DNA of 48,151 nt from the NCBI GenBank assembly GCA_013812505.1, contig JACCTH010000025.1, forward strand, positions 1 to 48,151, in the 5' to 3' direction. Under the pieces are notes generated by a model. That model worked only from the letters and a program-made list of their open reading frames with translations. It was not told where the DNA came from and made no database searches. Shown piece by piece: positions 1 to 8,232 of this stretch (its first letter is position 1; each line of letters opens with the position of its first letter). The translations under genes were made by a program, and so were the position numbers. This DNA is from Acidimicrobiia bacterium. Its GTDB lineage: Bacteria > Actinomycetota > Acidimicrobiia > Spongiisociales > ZC4RG35.

Positions 1-558
1 GTGGCCGACGTCGCCGCCGAGTTCACCTCCGAGTTCGTCAAAGAGATGTCGAGCTATGAGATGGGAGACCCGGCCGAGGAATCGACGCGTCTGGGACCGC
101 TCGCCCGAATCGACCTACGCGACGATCTGCACGATCAGGTGACACGTACGATCGAAGCAGGAGCCGAGTTGCTCATCGGCGGAGAGATACCCCCCGGACC
201 GGGAGCGTTCTACCCGCCGACGGTGCTCGCCGGCGTGAGAAAGGGAATGCCGGCGTACGAGGAGGAGCTGTTCGGCCCGGTGGCGACCGTCATCGATGTC
301 GCCGACGAAGCCGAGGCGATCGCGGTGGCCAACGACTCGCCGTTCGGGCTCGGAGCGGCCGTGTTCTCAGCGGACGTCGCCCGCGCCGAGCACATCGCCG
401 CCACCCAGCTCGAGGCCGGGTGCTGTTTCGTCAACACGCTGGTCGCCTCCGACCCCCGGCTGCCCTTCGGCGGTATCAAAACGTCCGGCTACGGGCGCGA
501 GCTCTCCGAGCTCGGCATCAAGGAATTCGTCAACCAGAAAACGGTGGTCGTGGCCTAG
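1..558 (+). CDS. Succinate-semialdehyde dehydrogenase (aldehyde dehydrogenase family), C-terminal part
   Basis: The 185 residues visible here are the C-terminal part of an NAD(P)-dependent aldehyde dehydrogenase; the 5' end, with the catalytic Cys and the cofactor loop, lies outside the window. The ELFGPVATV segment, NDSPFGLGAAVFS and the end block SDPRLPFGGIKTSGYGREL followed by EFVNQKTV are typical of the family. SDPRLPFGG is characteristic of succinate-semialdehyde dehydrogenases (GabD type), which oxidise succinate semialdehyde to succinate. Substrate specificity is inferred from this motif only. The first codon in the window is GTG in frame, but it is not the real start. The gene converges on recR, with a 50-bp palindromic repeat in the short gap. 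Confidence 0.85.
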   Translation: MADVAAEFTSEFVKEMSSYEMGDPAEESTRLGPLARIDLRDDLHDQVTRTIEAGAELLIGGEIPPGPGAFYPPTVLAGVRKGMPAYEEELFGPVATVIDVADEAEAIAVANDSPFGLGAAVFSADVARAEHIAATQLEAGCCFVNTLVASDPRLPFGGIKTSGYGRELSELGIKEFVNQKTVVVA

Positions 559-563
559 CGGGG

Positions 564-613
564 TTCTGTGGGCTGGAGTCGTTGTTGTACAACCACCCGA
601 ACCCAGGGTTCGC
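564..613 (+). repeat. 50-bp palindromic repeat, family A, copy 1
   Basis: It begins TTCTGTGGGCTGG and ends CGAACCCAGGGTTCGC, both shared with three other copies (25163-25212, 31211-31260, 41281-41330). The 21-nt centre differs between copies but holds an inverted repeat (here GTTGTACAAC). The 3' block is itself a 7-bp palindrome around one base. This copy fills the gap between the convergent dehydrogenase and recR genes and could act as a bidirectional hairpin. It shares the downstream AAAAAGG with copy 2. Confidence 0.85.
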
Positions 614-620
614 AAAAAGG

Positions 621-1214
621 TCAGAGTTCGAGGCGGCCGGTCAGGGCCCGGCCCAGGGTGAGTTCGTCGGCGTAGTCGAGGTCGCCACCGACGGGGAGGC
701 CCATCGCCAGCCGAGTGACGCGGACTCCGAGCGGCTTCATCTCGCGGGCGATGTACATGGCGGTGACGTCACCCTCCACGGTTGGGTTGGTGGCCAGGAT
801 CAACTCCTCGATCTTCTCGTCGATGACCCGTTTTCCGAGTTCGGCGATATGAAGCTGTGACGGGCCTACTCCCCCGATCGGCGAGATCGCGCCGCCCAGG
901 ACGTGGTAGCGGCCCCGAAACTCCTGGCTCCGCTCGATGACGGCGATGTCCTGCGCCCGTTCGACCACACAAAGCAAGGTGACCTCGCGCTTGAGGTCGC
1001 GACAAATGCTGCATTCCTCTCCCGCGGTGACGTTGAAACATCGCTGGCAGATGCCGAGCTGTTCGCGCATATCGGCAATCGCCGTCGAGAGGCGCAGAGC
1101 ATCGGCCTTCTCAACCCCGAGAAGGTGAAAGGCCATCCGCTGCGCGCTCTTCTTCCCAACTCCGGGGAGTCGAGAAAGCTCGTCGATCAGCCGTTGCAGC
1201 GGACCTTCGAACAC
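621..1214 (-). CDS. recR: Recombination mediator protein RecR
   Basis: RecR works with RecO (and RecF) to load RecA on single-stranded DNA at gaps. The 197-residue length is normal. It has an N-terminal helix-hairpin-helix (LSRLPGVGKKSAQRMAFHLL, residues 13-32), a four-Cys zinc site at C56, C59, C68 and C71, and a Toprim domain beginning near residue 80 with the conserved NPTVEGDVTAMYI region. The start is GTG at 1214, directly after the TGA of the YbaB gene, so the two are probably translationally coupled. It is the last gene of a dnaX-ybaB-recR operon, a very common bacterial arrangement. Confidence 0.96.
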   Translation of the reverse strand: MFEGPLQRLIDELSRLPGVGKKSAQRMAFHLLGVEKADALRLSTAIADMREQLGICQRCFNVTAGEECSICRDLKREVTLLCVVERAQDIAVIERSQEFRGRYHVLGGAISPIGGVGPSQLHIAELGKRVIDEKIEELILATNPTVEGDVTAMYIAREMKPLGVRVTRLAMGLPVGGDLDYADELTLGRALTGRLEL

Positions 1215-1532
1215 TCAGCCCAGCAGCCGTCCGAGATCAAGCCCGCTCGCGACCTCACCGAGTGAGCTTTCGCTGTCGGCGCTCGCCGCCGTCAGCGCCT
1301 GGTTGACAGCCACGGTGACAAGGTCGCCAAGCATCTCGGCGTCGTCGAGGAGGCTCGGGTCGATGACGACTGACTCCACGCTGCCCCCAACTATGACCGC
1401 CTTCACCCTCCCCGCGCCTGCCGAACCCTCATAACGACGCTGGGAAAGTTCCTCCTGCCGAGCGGCCATGTGCTCTTGCATCTGCTGAACCTGGCGAAGC
1501 ATCGCTCCCAGGTCTCCGGGAAGATTGGTCAT
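1215..1532 (-). CDS. YbaB/EbfC family nucleoid-associated protein
   Basis: A small (105-residue) DNA-binding protein of the YbaB/EbfC family, which forms dimers and binds DNA with little sequence preference. Visible features are the N-terminal amphipathic helix rich in Gln and Met (MLRQVQQMQEHMAARQEEL), the central VKAVIVGGSVESVVIDPSLL strand region, and a C-terminal helix ending DLGRLLG. The ATG at 1532 gives the family's usual length; the longer open frame upstream overlaps dnaX and is not needed. It sits between dnaX and recR, the conserved context for this family, and its stop touches the recR GTG. Confidence 0.93.
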   Translation of the reverse strand: MTNLPGDLGAMLRQVQQMQEHMAARQEELSQRRYEGSAGAGRVKAVIVGGSVESVVIDPSLLDDAEMLGDLVTVAVNQALTAASADSESSLGEVASGLDLGRLLG

Positions 1533-1551
1533 ACGCGTCGTCCAGGGTAAT

Positions 1552-3207
1552 TCACTCGCTGTCGTCATCGACGACGGTCGCGCCCAGCTCCCGCTCCAGC
1601 AAAGCCGTTGGGTCAAGCACTTCGGCGGGCGCCTCGAATAGGCGCTCGGGGTCGAGCTCGATCTCCTCCTCGACGGGCACGGCAGTGTCGCCGACTTTGC
1701 GGAACCCGACCGCGACGCTCTCGCCGAGAAGGTCACCGGCCTGGGTGGCAATCAGCGCCGAGACCACCGGATCAGTGCGCAGGCCCTCCAAATGGAAATC
1801 CTGGCTGACATCGAGGATCAGCCGCTGGCCTTCGACTGCCCCAGGTGTCGCTTCGCGGAAGAGCGCCCAACGGCGCGGGCTGAGCACCTGTCGGAGGCTT
1901 CCAAATAGGGCCGGCCAGATCTCCTGCACCCGGGCCAGGGTGAGATTCCCGTCTCCACTAGGTAGTGGTGTTGGTTGTGGCTTGGATTGTGGGCGATCTG
2001 GTTCCAAGGCTGCGTCCTCCGGGACGAGAAACGCTGGAGCCGGGACACCGGGAGCCACCCCACTCCGCTCGATCTTCTCGACCCGCGCCAACAGGGAGTC
2101 GAGGTCGGTGGCGGTTTCGGGGCGGGTCAGGCGGATAACCGCCAACTCGACCATCAGTCGTTCCTCGCGTCCTTCGCGCAGTTTGATCAAGGCTTCACCC
2201 AACAGGTCGACGGCCCGTAGCACCGCCCCCGGGCCGATGAGCTTGGCTGTCTTCTTCCACGCTTCGAGGACCTCTTGCGGCTCATCGGCCACCTCCGCCA
2301 AGTTGGGGGCGTAGTGGGCGAGGAAAACCCCCCGGAAGAAGCCGATGGCCTCACCTATGAATCGGCGCAGATCGATGCCCCGACCGGCCATCTCGGCGAC
2401 GAGCTCCAACGCGAGCCGGGCATCGCCCTGGGCGGTCGCTTCGGCCAGCCTTCCATAAGCCTCGATTTCGGCCATGCCGAGGCTGCGCTGGACTCCGAGC
2501 AGGTCGACCGTTCCCCCGCCCAGAGCGGCGACTTGTTCAAGCAAAGACAGAGCATCGCGGGCCGATCCGGAGGCATGCCGGGCGAGCGCGACGAGCGCCT
2601 TGGCGTTGGTCTTATAGCCCTCCAGGTCGGCGATTCGGCCGAGATGGGCGGCGAGAGCCTCGATCCCGACGGGGTGGAAATCGAAGCGCTGGGTACGGCT
2701 CCGGATCGTATCCAATAGCTTGTAGGGCTCGGTCGTGGCGAGGACAAAGACGACGTGCGCGGGTGGCTCCTCCAGAGTCTTGAGGAGGGCGTTGCCAGCC
2801 GCTCTCGACAGCATTTGCGCCTCGTCGAGGATGTAGACCCGGCGGCCACCGATGCCCGCCGCCACCGTCGAAACGCTGAGCCGCATGTCGCGGATGTCCT
2901 CGACCGAGTTATGGGACGCCGCATCGAGCTCCATCACATCGAGCGAAGAGCCCTCGGTGATTCCCTGGCAGGAAATACACGTGTTGTCGGGGGAGCCGTC
3001 GGGGCTCGGGTTTTCGCAGTTAAGGGCTTTGGCCAGGATACGAGCAGTGGTCGTTTTCCCGGTGCCCCGCGGCCCGGCGAAGAGGTAGGCATGGGCGACT
3101 CGTCCCTCGACGATTTCCCGGGCCAGCGTCGAGGTGACATGACCCTGGCCGACCACATCTTCGAATGACTGCGGGCGATACTTCCGATAGAGCGCCTGAT
3201 AGCTCAC
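1552..3207 (-). CDS. dnaX: DNA polymerase III subunit gamma/tau
   Basis: The clamp-loader ATPase of the replicative polymerase, 551 residues from GTG 3207, which gives the standard start VSYQALYRKYRPQ. The Walker A is GPRGTGKT (residues 45-52), Walker B is LDEAQ (about 127-131), and the SRAAGNALLKTLEEPP segment is the arginine-finger/sensor region. Only three Cys of the zinc module are visible (C64, C77, C80) where most relatives have four. A variable proline-rich linker begins near residue 400, followed by a tau-like C-terminal domain. The longer open frame reading upstream of GTG 3207 has no family similarity. It is first in the dnaX-ybaB-recR operon and divergent from the ABC transporter. 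Confidence 0.95.
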   Translation of the reverse strand: MSYQALYRKYRPQSFEDVVGQGHVTSTLAREIVEGRVAHAYLFAGPRGTGKTTTARILAKALNCENPSPDGSPDNTCISCQGITEGSSLDVMELDAASHNSVEDIRDMRLSVSTVAAGIGGRRVYILDEAQMLSRAAGNALLKTLEEPPAHVVFVLATTEPYKLLDTIRSRTQRFDFHPVGIEALAAHLGRIADLEGYKTNAKALVALARHASGSARDALSLLEQVAALGGGTVDLLGVQRSLGMAEIEAYGRLAEATAQGDARLALELVAEMAGRGIDLRRFIGEAIGFFRGVFLAHYAPNLAEVADEPQEVLEAWKKTAKLIGPGAVLRAVDLLGEALIKLREGREERLMVELAVIRLTRPETATDLDSLLARVEKIERSGVAPGVPAPAFLVPEDAALEPDRPQSKPQPTPLPSGDGNLTLARVQEIWPALFGSLRQVLSPRRWALFREATPGAVEGQRLILDVSQDFHLEGLRTDPVVSALIATQAGDLLGESVAVGFRKVGDTAVPVEEEIELDPERLFEAPAEVLDPTALLERELGATVVDDDSE

Positions 3208-3300
3208 GACTCTCAGGGTACGGCATCGCTGGGACACAACGCCCCCGGCCTTTTGCTCCCAAGTTTGCCGATCTGCCCGCCGATAGAGCATCTAGCCCTC

Positions 3301-4110
3301 ATGTCCGATCTCTTGACCATCGACGCCGCCCCGACTTCGACCAAATCGGCGGTGTGGGCTCGGGGATTGGTGAGACGCTTCGGCAAAGAGACGGCCGTCG
3401 ACGCTATCAACCTCGACATCAAGGCAGGAGAGTTCTATGGCCTCCTTGGCCAAAACGGCGCCGGGAAGACCACCACAATCAAGATGATCGTGGGTCTCTT
3501 ACGACCCAACGCCGGAACCGCCGGCATCGCCGAGTTCGACACCTGGCAGCAACCGCTGGAAGTAAAGAAGCGAATAGGGGTCCTGCCCGAGGAGTTCAAC
3601 CTGTACGAGCGGCTCACCGGCGCCGAGCTCTTGGATTTCACTTCCGCCATGCATGGTTTGGGTCGAGAGGAGGCGGCAGCAAGACGACAGCAACTGCTCG
3701 AGCTCCTGGATCTGACCGGCGCGGCCGGCAAGCTGGTCGGGGATTATTCCCGCGGGATGCGCAAGAAAGTCGCCCTCGCCGCGGCGATCATCCATCGGCC
3801 TCCGGTGTTGTTTCTCGATGAGCCTTTCGAGGGGGTCGATCCGGTCTCGGCACGATTGATCCAAGGTCTGTTGAGGCGCTACACCGCGGCCGGGGCCACG
3901 ATCGTGTTCTCGTCTCATGAGATGTATTTGGTCGAACGTCTCTGTACCCGAGTGGGGATCATGCAACGGGGCCGCTTGTTGTTGGAGGACAGCCCCGCGG
4001 GTCTCTGCCAGCGAATGGGGGTCGACTCGGTCGAGGATGCGTTCATCCTCGCGGTCGGCGGCGAGACCTCCACCGAGAACGTGGCGTGGTTGCACACATC
4101 GGCTGGCTGA
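3301..4110 (+). CDS. ABC transporter ATP-binding protein
   Basis: A 269-residue ATPase subunit, probably of an export or drug/multicopper-type (Ccm/Nat-like) ABC system. Walker A is GQNGAGKT (residues 50-57), the signature loop is YSRGMRKK (about 149-156) in place of LSGGQ, and Walker B with the catalytic Glu is VLFLDEP (169-175), followed by GVDP and a conserved switch His (SSHEMYL). ATG 3301 is preferred over an upstream in-frame ATG at 3253 because family similarity begins after it. The permease gene overlaps its 3' end by 25 nt, so the two form one unit. Substrate unknown. Confidence 0.9.
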   Translation: MSDLLTIDAAPTSTKSAVWARGLVRRFGKETAVDAINLDIKAGEFYGLLGQNGAGKTTTIKMIVGLLRPNAGTAGIAEFDTWQQPLEVKKRIGVLPEEFNLYERLTGAELLDFTSAMHGLGREEAAARRQQLLELLDLTGAAGKLVGDYSRGMRKKVALAAAIIHRPPVLFLDEPFEGVDPVSARLIQGLLRRYTAAGATIVFSSHEMYLVERLCTRVGIMQRGRLLLEDSPAGLCQRMGVDSVEDAFILAVGGETSTENVAWLHTSAG

Positions 4111-5687
4111 AAGCCCGCCTCACCTGGAACGGTCTTCGTCGGGACCGGCAGCGACGAATCGGCCTGCCTCTCGTCCTCGGATTGATGGCCTACATCTCCT
4201 GGAAGCTGGCAACCGCCTACACGACCGAGTTCGCTCGTCTCAATTCCTCGCTCGGGCTTGAGCTCGCCCACTGGGGAGCGCTGGCCCTTTTCGTCGGCTG
4301 GATTTCGCTTCCGGTGGTCATCTTCCCGCTCGACGAAACCCTCGATCCTGCCCGGCTGGCAGTTTTCCCGATCCGGCGCCGCTCGCTTCTATCAGGATTG
4401 GCACTGGCGTCGCTCATCTCGCCGAGTGTCCTGGTGCCTGCCACCGCGCTCGCGGTCAATGTCAGTGTCTTCAGCGGTTGGGCGAGCGTGGCGGCCCTGA
4501 TTGGTGGAATCGTCCTTATCGCACAGATGGCGGTGGGAGCTCACCTCTTCACCGGAGCAATCTCCGCCATCCTTCGCTCTCGACGAGGTCGCGACATCGC
4601 CGTTCTGGTTGTGATCGGCATAGGTCTGTTCACCTTCGGGGCTTATCAGACAATCTCGCACCGAATCGCTGAGGTGGGCTTGGCCGGGGTCCTGGCCGCC
4701 AACCCACTCTCCCGGGTGGCTGCCTTCATCCCGCCCGTGGCCGCGCAAGCAGTCGCCACCAAGGCCGCCGCCGGTGATCTGTTGGGATCGTTGACGATGC
4801 TGGTCGTGGCGCTGGGATGGCTCGGTCTTTTGGCTCTCGCGTGGTCGCGGCTCTTGGGTTGGATGCTCGTTACTCCCGATCACAGCCCGCGCCCCGATCG
4901 GGCCCGACATCGGCGCGGCTTCGCCGAGCGCGGGCTGTGGGGCACTCGCTTGGTGCTGGCCCGCAAGGAGCTTCGCTTCTTCGTCCGCGATCCGCGGCAG
5001 CGGCTGGTCTGGACCGGGACAGTTATCTTTGTCGGGCTCGCGGTGGCAGTTCTCGTGGTGGGCAGCGAGTCGCTGGAGACGTTCCGCCGCTCGAGCTGGC
5101 TTCCTCTCCTCGTCCCCGCCATGGTCCTCTTCGTTGGCCTACCGATCGCGCTCAACCAGTTCGGCTGGGAACGAAACGCCGCCAGCTACATCTTTGCCTT
5201 GCCGGTTAAAACGCGTCACCTGCTGATGGGTAAGAACCTGGCGATTGGTTTCGGCCTGCTTCTCGAAACGCTGTTCTTGTCAATTCTGCTGGCGACGATC
5301 AGCGGGGCATGGGATGCCCTCCTCATGGTTCCCGCCCTTTCCGTGGCGGCAATCGGGGGCCAGCTCGGCGTCGGCAACTTGGTCTCGGTCATCACGCCGC
5401 TGCGATTGCCGCGGGAAGGGACCGATGTCTTCGCCCAGGCCACCGAGCAGGGATTCCTGGCCTTGATCGCCCAACTCGTGTCATTCATGGTCATCGGTCT
5501 GCTGTTAGTTCCGCCGTCGGTGGCGGTAGCACTCACCGTGTCCTTCGGGCAGGCAGTCAGCCCCATTGTCGCCACCCTGTTTTGTATCGCCTACGGATCG
5601 ATCTTGTACTTGCCGTCGCTCTGGCTGGCAGGCGTGTTGCTACGCCGTCGGGTCCCCGAAGTCGTGGCCTGGGTCCAGGTGCACTAG
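4086..5687 (+). CDS. ABC transporter permease, multi-pass
   Basis: A 533-residue membrane protein with about twelve hydrophobic segments, distributed in two halves around a basic cytoplasmic stretch near residues 260-300. It overlaps the preceding ATPase gene by 25 nt and is evidently its membrane partner. The N-terminal segment WLKARLTWNGLRRDR is Arg-rich and cytoplasmic, which fits ABC-2-type exporters. I do not recognise a substrate-specific signature. The start is GTG 4086; a later start is possible because the overlap is unusually long. Confidence 0.8.
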   Translation: MVAHIGWLKARLTWNGLRRDRQRRIGLPLVLGLMAYISWKLATAYTTEFARLNSSLGLELAHWGALALFVGWISLPVVIFPLDETLDPARLAVFPIRRRSLLSGLALASLISPSVLVPATALAVNVSVFSGWASVAALIGGIVLIAQMAVGAHLFTGAISAILRSRRGRDIAVLVVIGIGLFTFGAYQTISHRIAEVGLAGVLAANPLSRVAAFIPPVAAQAVATKAAAGDLLGSLTMLVVALGWLGLLALAWSRLLGWMLVTPDHSPRPDRARHRRGFAERGLWGTRLVLARKELRFFVRDPRQRLVWTGTVIFVGLAVAVLVVGSESLETFRRSSWLPLLVPAMVLFVGLPIALNQFGWERNAASYIFALPVKTRHLLMGKNLAIGFGLLLETLFLSILLATISGAWDALLMVPALSVAAIGGQLGVGNLVSVITPLRLPREGTDVFAQATEQGFLALIAQLVSFMVIGLLLVPPSVAVALTVSFGQAVSPIVATLFCIAYGSILYLPSLWLAGVLLRRRVPEVVAWVQVH

Positions 5688-5709
5688 AGATCGACTTAGG
5701 CTCCGCTCA

Positions 5710-6279
5710 ATGCGGCTGGGGATCGATCTAGATGGAGTCGTGGCCGACTTCAACGCCGGCTGGATCAGGCATTACAACCAGCAGTTCGGCTCCGAGATCG
5801 CCCTCGATGCGGTCGATCACTGGGACGCCATCCCTTCACTGACCCACTTTGAGAACATGTCGGGGTTTTGGAAGTGGGCGCGCGACTTGGACGGTCATTC
5901 GCTCTTTCGCCACCTCGAGCCCTATCCCGGTGCGATCGAGACGCTGACTGCCCTAGCCCGCGCCCATCATCGCATTGTGATCTTGACAACGAAGCCGGGT
6001 TTCGCGGTCTCTGACACCTTCTCCTGGATCGGCGACCACAAGATCCCCACACGTGAGGTCCACATCCTCGAAGAGAAGTGGCGAGTTGACTGCGACGTCT
6101 ACCTCGAGGATGCCCAGTACAACCTGGAAAGCTTGGTCGAGCATCGCCCGCAGGCGTTCGTTTGCCGGTTCGTCCGGCCGTGGAATTCGCCGGTCGCGGG
6201 TGCCCACGACATCTATGACTGGCTGGAGTTTCAGGCGCTGATCAGCGGAGGTCTCACTTCAAACCCGGTCCCCGGTTAA
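5710..6279 (+). CDS. HAD-superfamily 5'(3')-deoxyribonucleotidase-like hydrolase
   Basis: A 189-residue HAD phosphatase. Motif I is DLDGVVADF (nucleophile D6, acid D8), motif II is ILTTKP (residues 91-96), and the motif III/IV region contains a conserved Lys (EEKW, residues 121-124) and YLEDAQ with acidic ligands E133/D134. This pattern matches the NT5C (deoxy, cytosolic type C) nucleotidase family, which removes phosphate from nucleoside monophosphates. The assignment to nucleotides is inferred from the motif spacing. ATG 5710 places motif I at the N-terminus as expected. It follows the ABC permease by 22 nt on the same strand. Confidence 0.8.
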   Translation: MRLGIDLDGVVADFNAGWIRHYNQQFGSEIALDAVDHWDAIPSLTHFENMSGFWKWARDLDGHSLFRHLEPYPGAIETLTALARAHHRIVILTTKPGFAVSDTFSWIGDHKIPTREVHILEEKWRVDCDVYLEDAQYNLESLVEHRPQAFVCRFVRPWNSPVAGAHDIYDWLEFQALISGGLTSNPVPG

Positions 6280-6326
6280 GTTAGGCAAATCGGCCTTTCC
6301 CCGAGGCCAAACAAGGGAGCATTTCA

Positions 6327-7409
6327 ATGAGGAGGCAAATGGGGATTCTCACGGTGTTCCTGATCCTGCTCGCCGCCTGCGGAGGCGGTACGGCAGCGAC
6401 CACCACCGTCGTGGTCTCGACACCCACCACCGCCGCGGTCCCCACCACGATGGCAGCGACCACCTCTGGTCCGGCAACCCTGGGGTCGCCGGACAATCCG
6501 ATTCAGGTCCTTTTTGTACCTTCGGTGGAAGCCGACGTGATCACCACCGGAGGCGAGGTGATGAAGGCCGCCTTGGAAGAGGCCACCGGTCTCACCTTCG
6601 AGGTCTCGGTGCCCACGTCGTATGCCGCCACGATCGAAGAGATGTGCGCGGCGCCCGACCGGACGATCGGGTTCATCCCCGGCCTCGGTTACGTGCTCGC
6701 CTCCAATCTCTGTGGCGTCGATGTCGCGTTCAAGGCGGTTCGGTTTGGCTTGGACGTCTATTGGTCGCAGTTTCTGGTCAGACGCGACAGCGGACTCGAA
6801 ACTCTCGACGACCTCGCCGGGTTGTCGTGGGCGTATCCCGACCCTGGCTCGACCTCCGGTTACATGGTTCCCTTGCTGACCCTCAACGAGGCGGGCGTCG
6901 AAGCAGGAGCGACCGTGGAAGCGGGTGGGCATCCGCAGGCGGCGCTGGCGGTCTATCGCGGTGACGCCGACTTCGCCACCACCTTCTACTCGCCGCCGCT
7001 TCTGCCCGAAGGCAACTGGGCCGATGGCGACCCGCCCGATATCCCCGACGAAGTCGTCGCCGACTGCGCGCCGAGAGACGATGAGCTGTGGTGCGGCGAC
7101 TACCGAGTGCTCGATGCGCGGGCTAGTGCTCGCGACGAGGCGCCCGACATCGTCCAAGAAGTGAGGATCTTGGCACTTACTCAGAGCGTGCCTAACGACA
7201 CGCTGTCGTTCGGCCCTGACTTCCCCGCCGAGATCCGGGCGCAGATCGAAGACGCCCTGGTGGCTTTCGCCGAGACGCCGGAATGGGAAGAGTCGATCGG
7301 TAACCAGGACTTCTACGGCTGGACTGGGATCAACCCCGCCACCGATGCCGAATACGACGGGCTCCGCCAAATCGTCGAGCTGGTTGGCATCGACCTCGAC
7401 AGCCTCTAA
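6327..7409 (+). CDS. phnD: Phosphate/phosphonate ABC transporter substrate-binding lipoprotein (PhnD)
   Basis: A 360-residue periplasmic-type binding protein anchored as a lipoprotein: short basic start, hydrophobic stretch, lipobox LLAAC with C18, then a Thr/Ala-rich linker to about residue 50. The mature domain begins NPIQVLFVPSVEADVI and contains the family blocks LVRRDSGLETLDDLAG and the SWAYPDPGSTSGY ligand-binding region, as in PhnD/PtxB proteins. A good ribosome-binding site (AGGGAG) lies 8-9 nt before ATG 6327. It heads phnD-phnC-phnE. No C-P lyase genes are nearby, so the ligand could be phosphonate, phosphite or phosphate. Confidence 0.9.
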   Translation: MRRQMGILTVFLILLAACGGGTAATTTVVVSTPTTAAVPTTMAATTSGPATLGSPDNPIQVLFVPSVEADVITTGGEVMKAALEEATGLTFEVSVPTSYAATIEEMCAAPDRTIGFIPGLGYVLASNLCGVDVAFKAVRFGLDVYWSQFLVRRDSGLETLDDLAGLSWAYPDPGSTSGYMVPLLTLNEAGVEAGATVEAGGHPQAALAVYRGDADFATTFYSPPLLPEGNWADGDPPDIPDEVVADCAPRDDELWCGDYRVLDARASARDEAPDIVQEVRILALTQSVPNDTLSFGPDFPAEIRAQIEDALVAFAETPEWEESIGNQDFYGWTGINPATDAEYDGLRQIVELVGIDLDSL

Positions 7410-7410
7410 C

Positions 7411-7461
7411 CAAACCTTAGGTTTACGTGGTGGCATAGCCACCACAATCGCCTTAGGTTTG
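7411..7461 (+). repeat. Palindromic hairpin repeat, family B, copy 1
   Basis: Starts 2 nt after the phnD stop. It consists of a CAAACCTTAGGTTT palindrome, a hairpin GTGGTGGC-ATA-GCCACCAC, and a second AGGTTTG arm that pairs with the first end. A related copy lies at 39345-39391 in inverse orientation. In the phnDCE transcript this would fold between the binding protein and the ATPase genes, where it could limit read-through or protect the phnD message from 3' decay; both roles are inferred. Confidence 0.75.
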
Positions 7462-7479
7462 CTGGTACAACGTGGTTTG

Positions 7480-8232
7480 ATGCTCCGAGTCGAGAATCTC
7501 ACCAAGGTCTACGACGACGGGACTGAGGCTCTTAGGGACGTCTCATTCGAGGTGCCGGACGGTCAGTTCCTAGCGATCATCGGCCTCTCGGGGTCGGGCA
7601 AGTCGACTCTCCTTCGTTGCATCAATCGACTGGTTCAACCGACTGCCGGCACGGTCTTCTGGAACGACGAGAACATCACCGAGGCAACGCAGGAAGACCT
7701 ACGTCTGATCCGTCGCAAGATCGGGATGGTGTTCCAGCAATTCAATCTGGTTCATCGGTCGACGGTCATCACCAACGTCCTCGCGGGAAGGCTGGGCTAT
7801 GTCAACCCGGCCATGGCTTTGATCAACCGCTTCCCCAGGAGCGACATGACCAAAGCCTTCGCTCAGCTCCAGCGAGTGGGACTAGCAGAGAAGGCCAAGG
7901 CCAGAGCCGACGAGCTTTCCGGTGGTCAGCAGCAACGGGTCGGTATCGCCCGGGCGATGATGCAAGACCCGGAGATGATCCTCGCCGACGAGCCGGTCGC
8001 GAGCCTCGACCCGGTCCTCGCCCATTCGATCATGCAGTACTTGGAACTGATCAACTCCGAGGGCCGGGTGACGGTGCTCTGCAGTCTCCATTTCCTCGAT
8101 CTAGTCCATCGGTACGCCGATCGGGCAATTGCTTTGAACCATGGAAGGCTCGTCTTCGACGGCGAGCCTAGGGCGATCGACGATGAACGCTTCAAGGCGA
8201 TTTACGGCCAGGAAGCGGAACGAGTTGGTTGA
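7480..8232 (+). CDS. phnC: Phosphonate ABC transporter ATP-binding protein (PhnC)
   Basis: A 250-residue ATPase. Walker A is GLSGSGKST (residues 35-43), the Q-loop is MVFQQFNLV, the signature is LSGGQQQRVGIARAM, and Walker B with the following D-loop is ILADEPVASLDP. The insertion with GYVNPAMALINRFP between Q-loop and signature is typical of PhnC. ATG 7480 begins MLRVENLTKVY, a normal N-terminus; the longer open frame upstream runs through phnD and the repeat. It energises uptake through PhnE, delivering substrate captured by PhnD. Confidence 0.93.
   Translation: MLRVENLTKVYDDGTEALRDVSFEVPDGQFLAIIGLSGSGKSTLLRCINRLVQPTAGTVFWNDENITEATQEDLRLIRRKIGMVFQQFNLVHRSTVITNVLAGRLGYVNPAMALINRFPRSDMTKAFAQLQRVGLAEKAKARADELSGGQQQRVGIARAMMQDPEMILADEPVASLDPVLAHSIMQYLELINSEGRVTVLCSLHFLDLVHRYADRAIALNHGRLVFDGEPRAIDDERFKAIYGQEAERVG

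Noticed and set aside
3208-3300. Possible SRP RNA gene upstream of dnaX, as in many actinobacteria
   Set aside because: The conserved GGUCAGG and GGAAGGnAGCA apical elements are not present.
6324-7505. 393-codon minus-strand ORF opposite phnD
   Set aside because: phnD has a lipobox and family motifs; the antisense frame is a codon-bias artefact.
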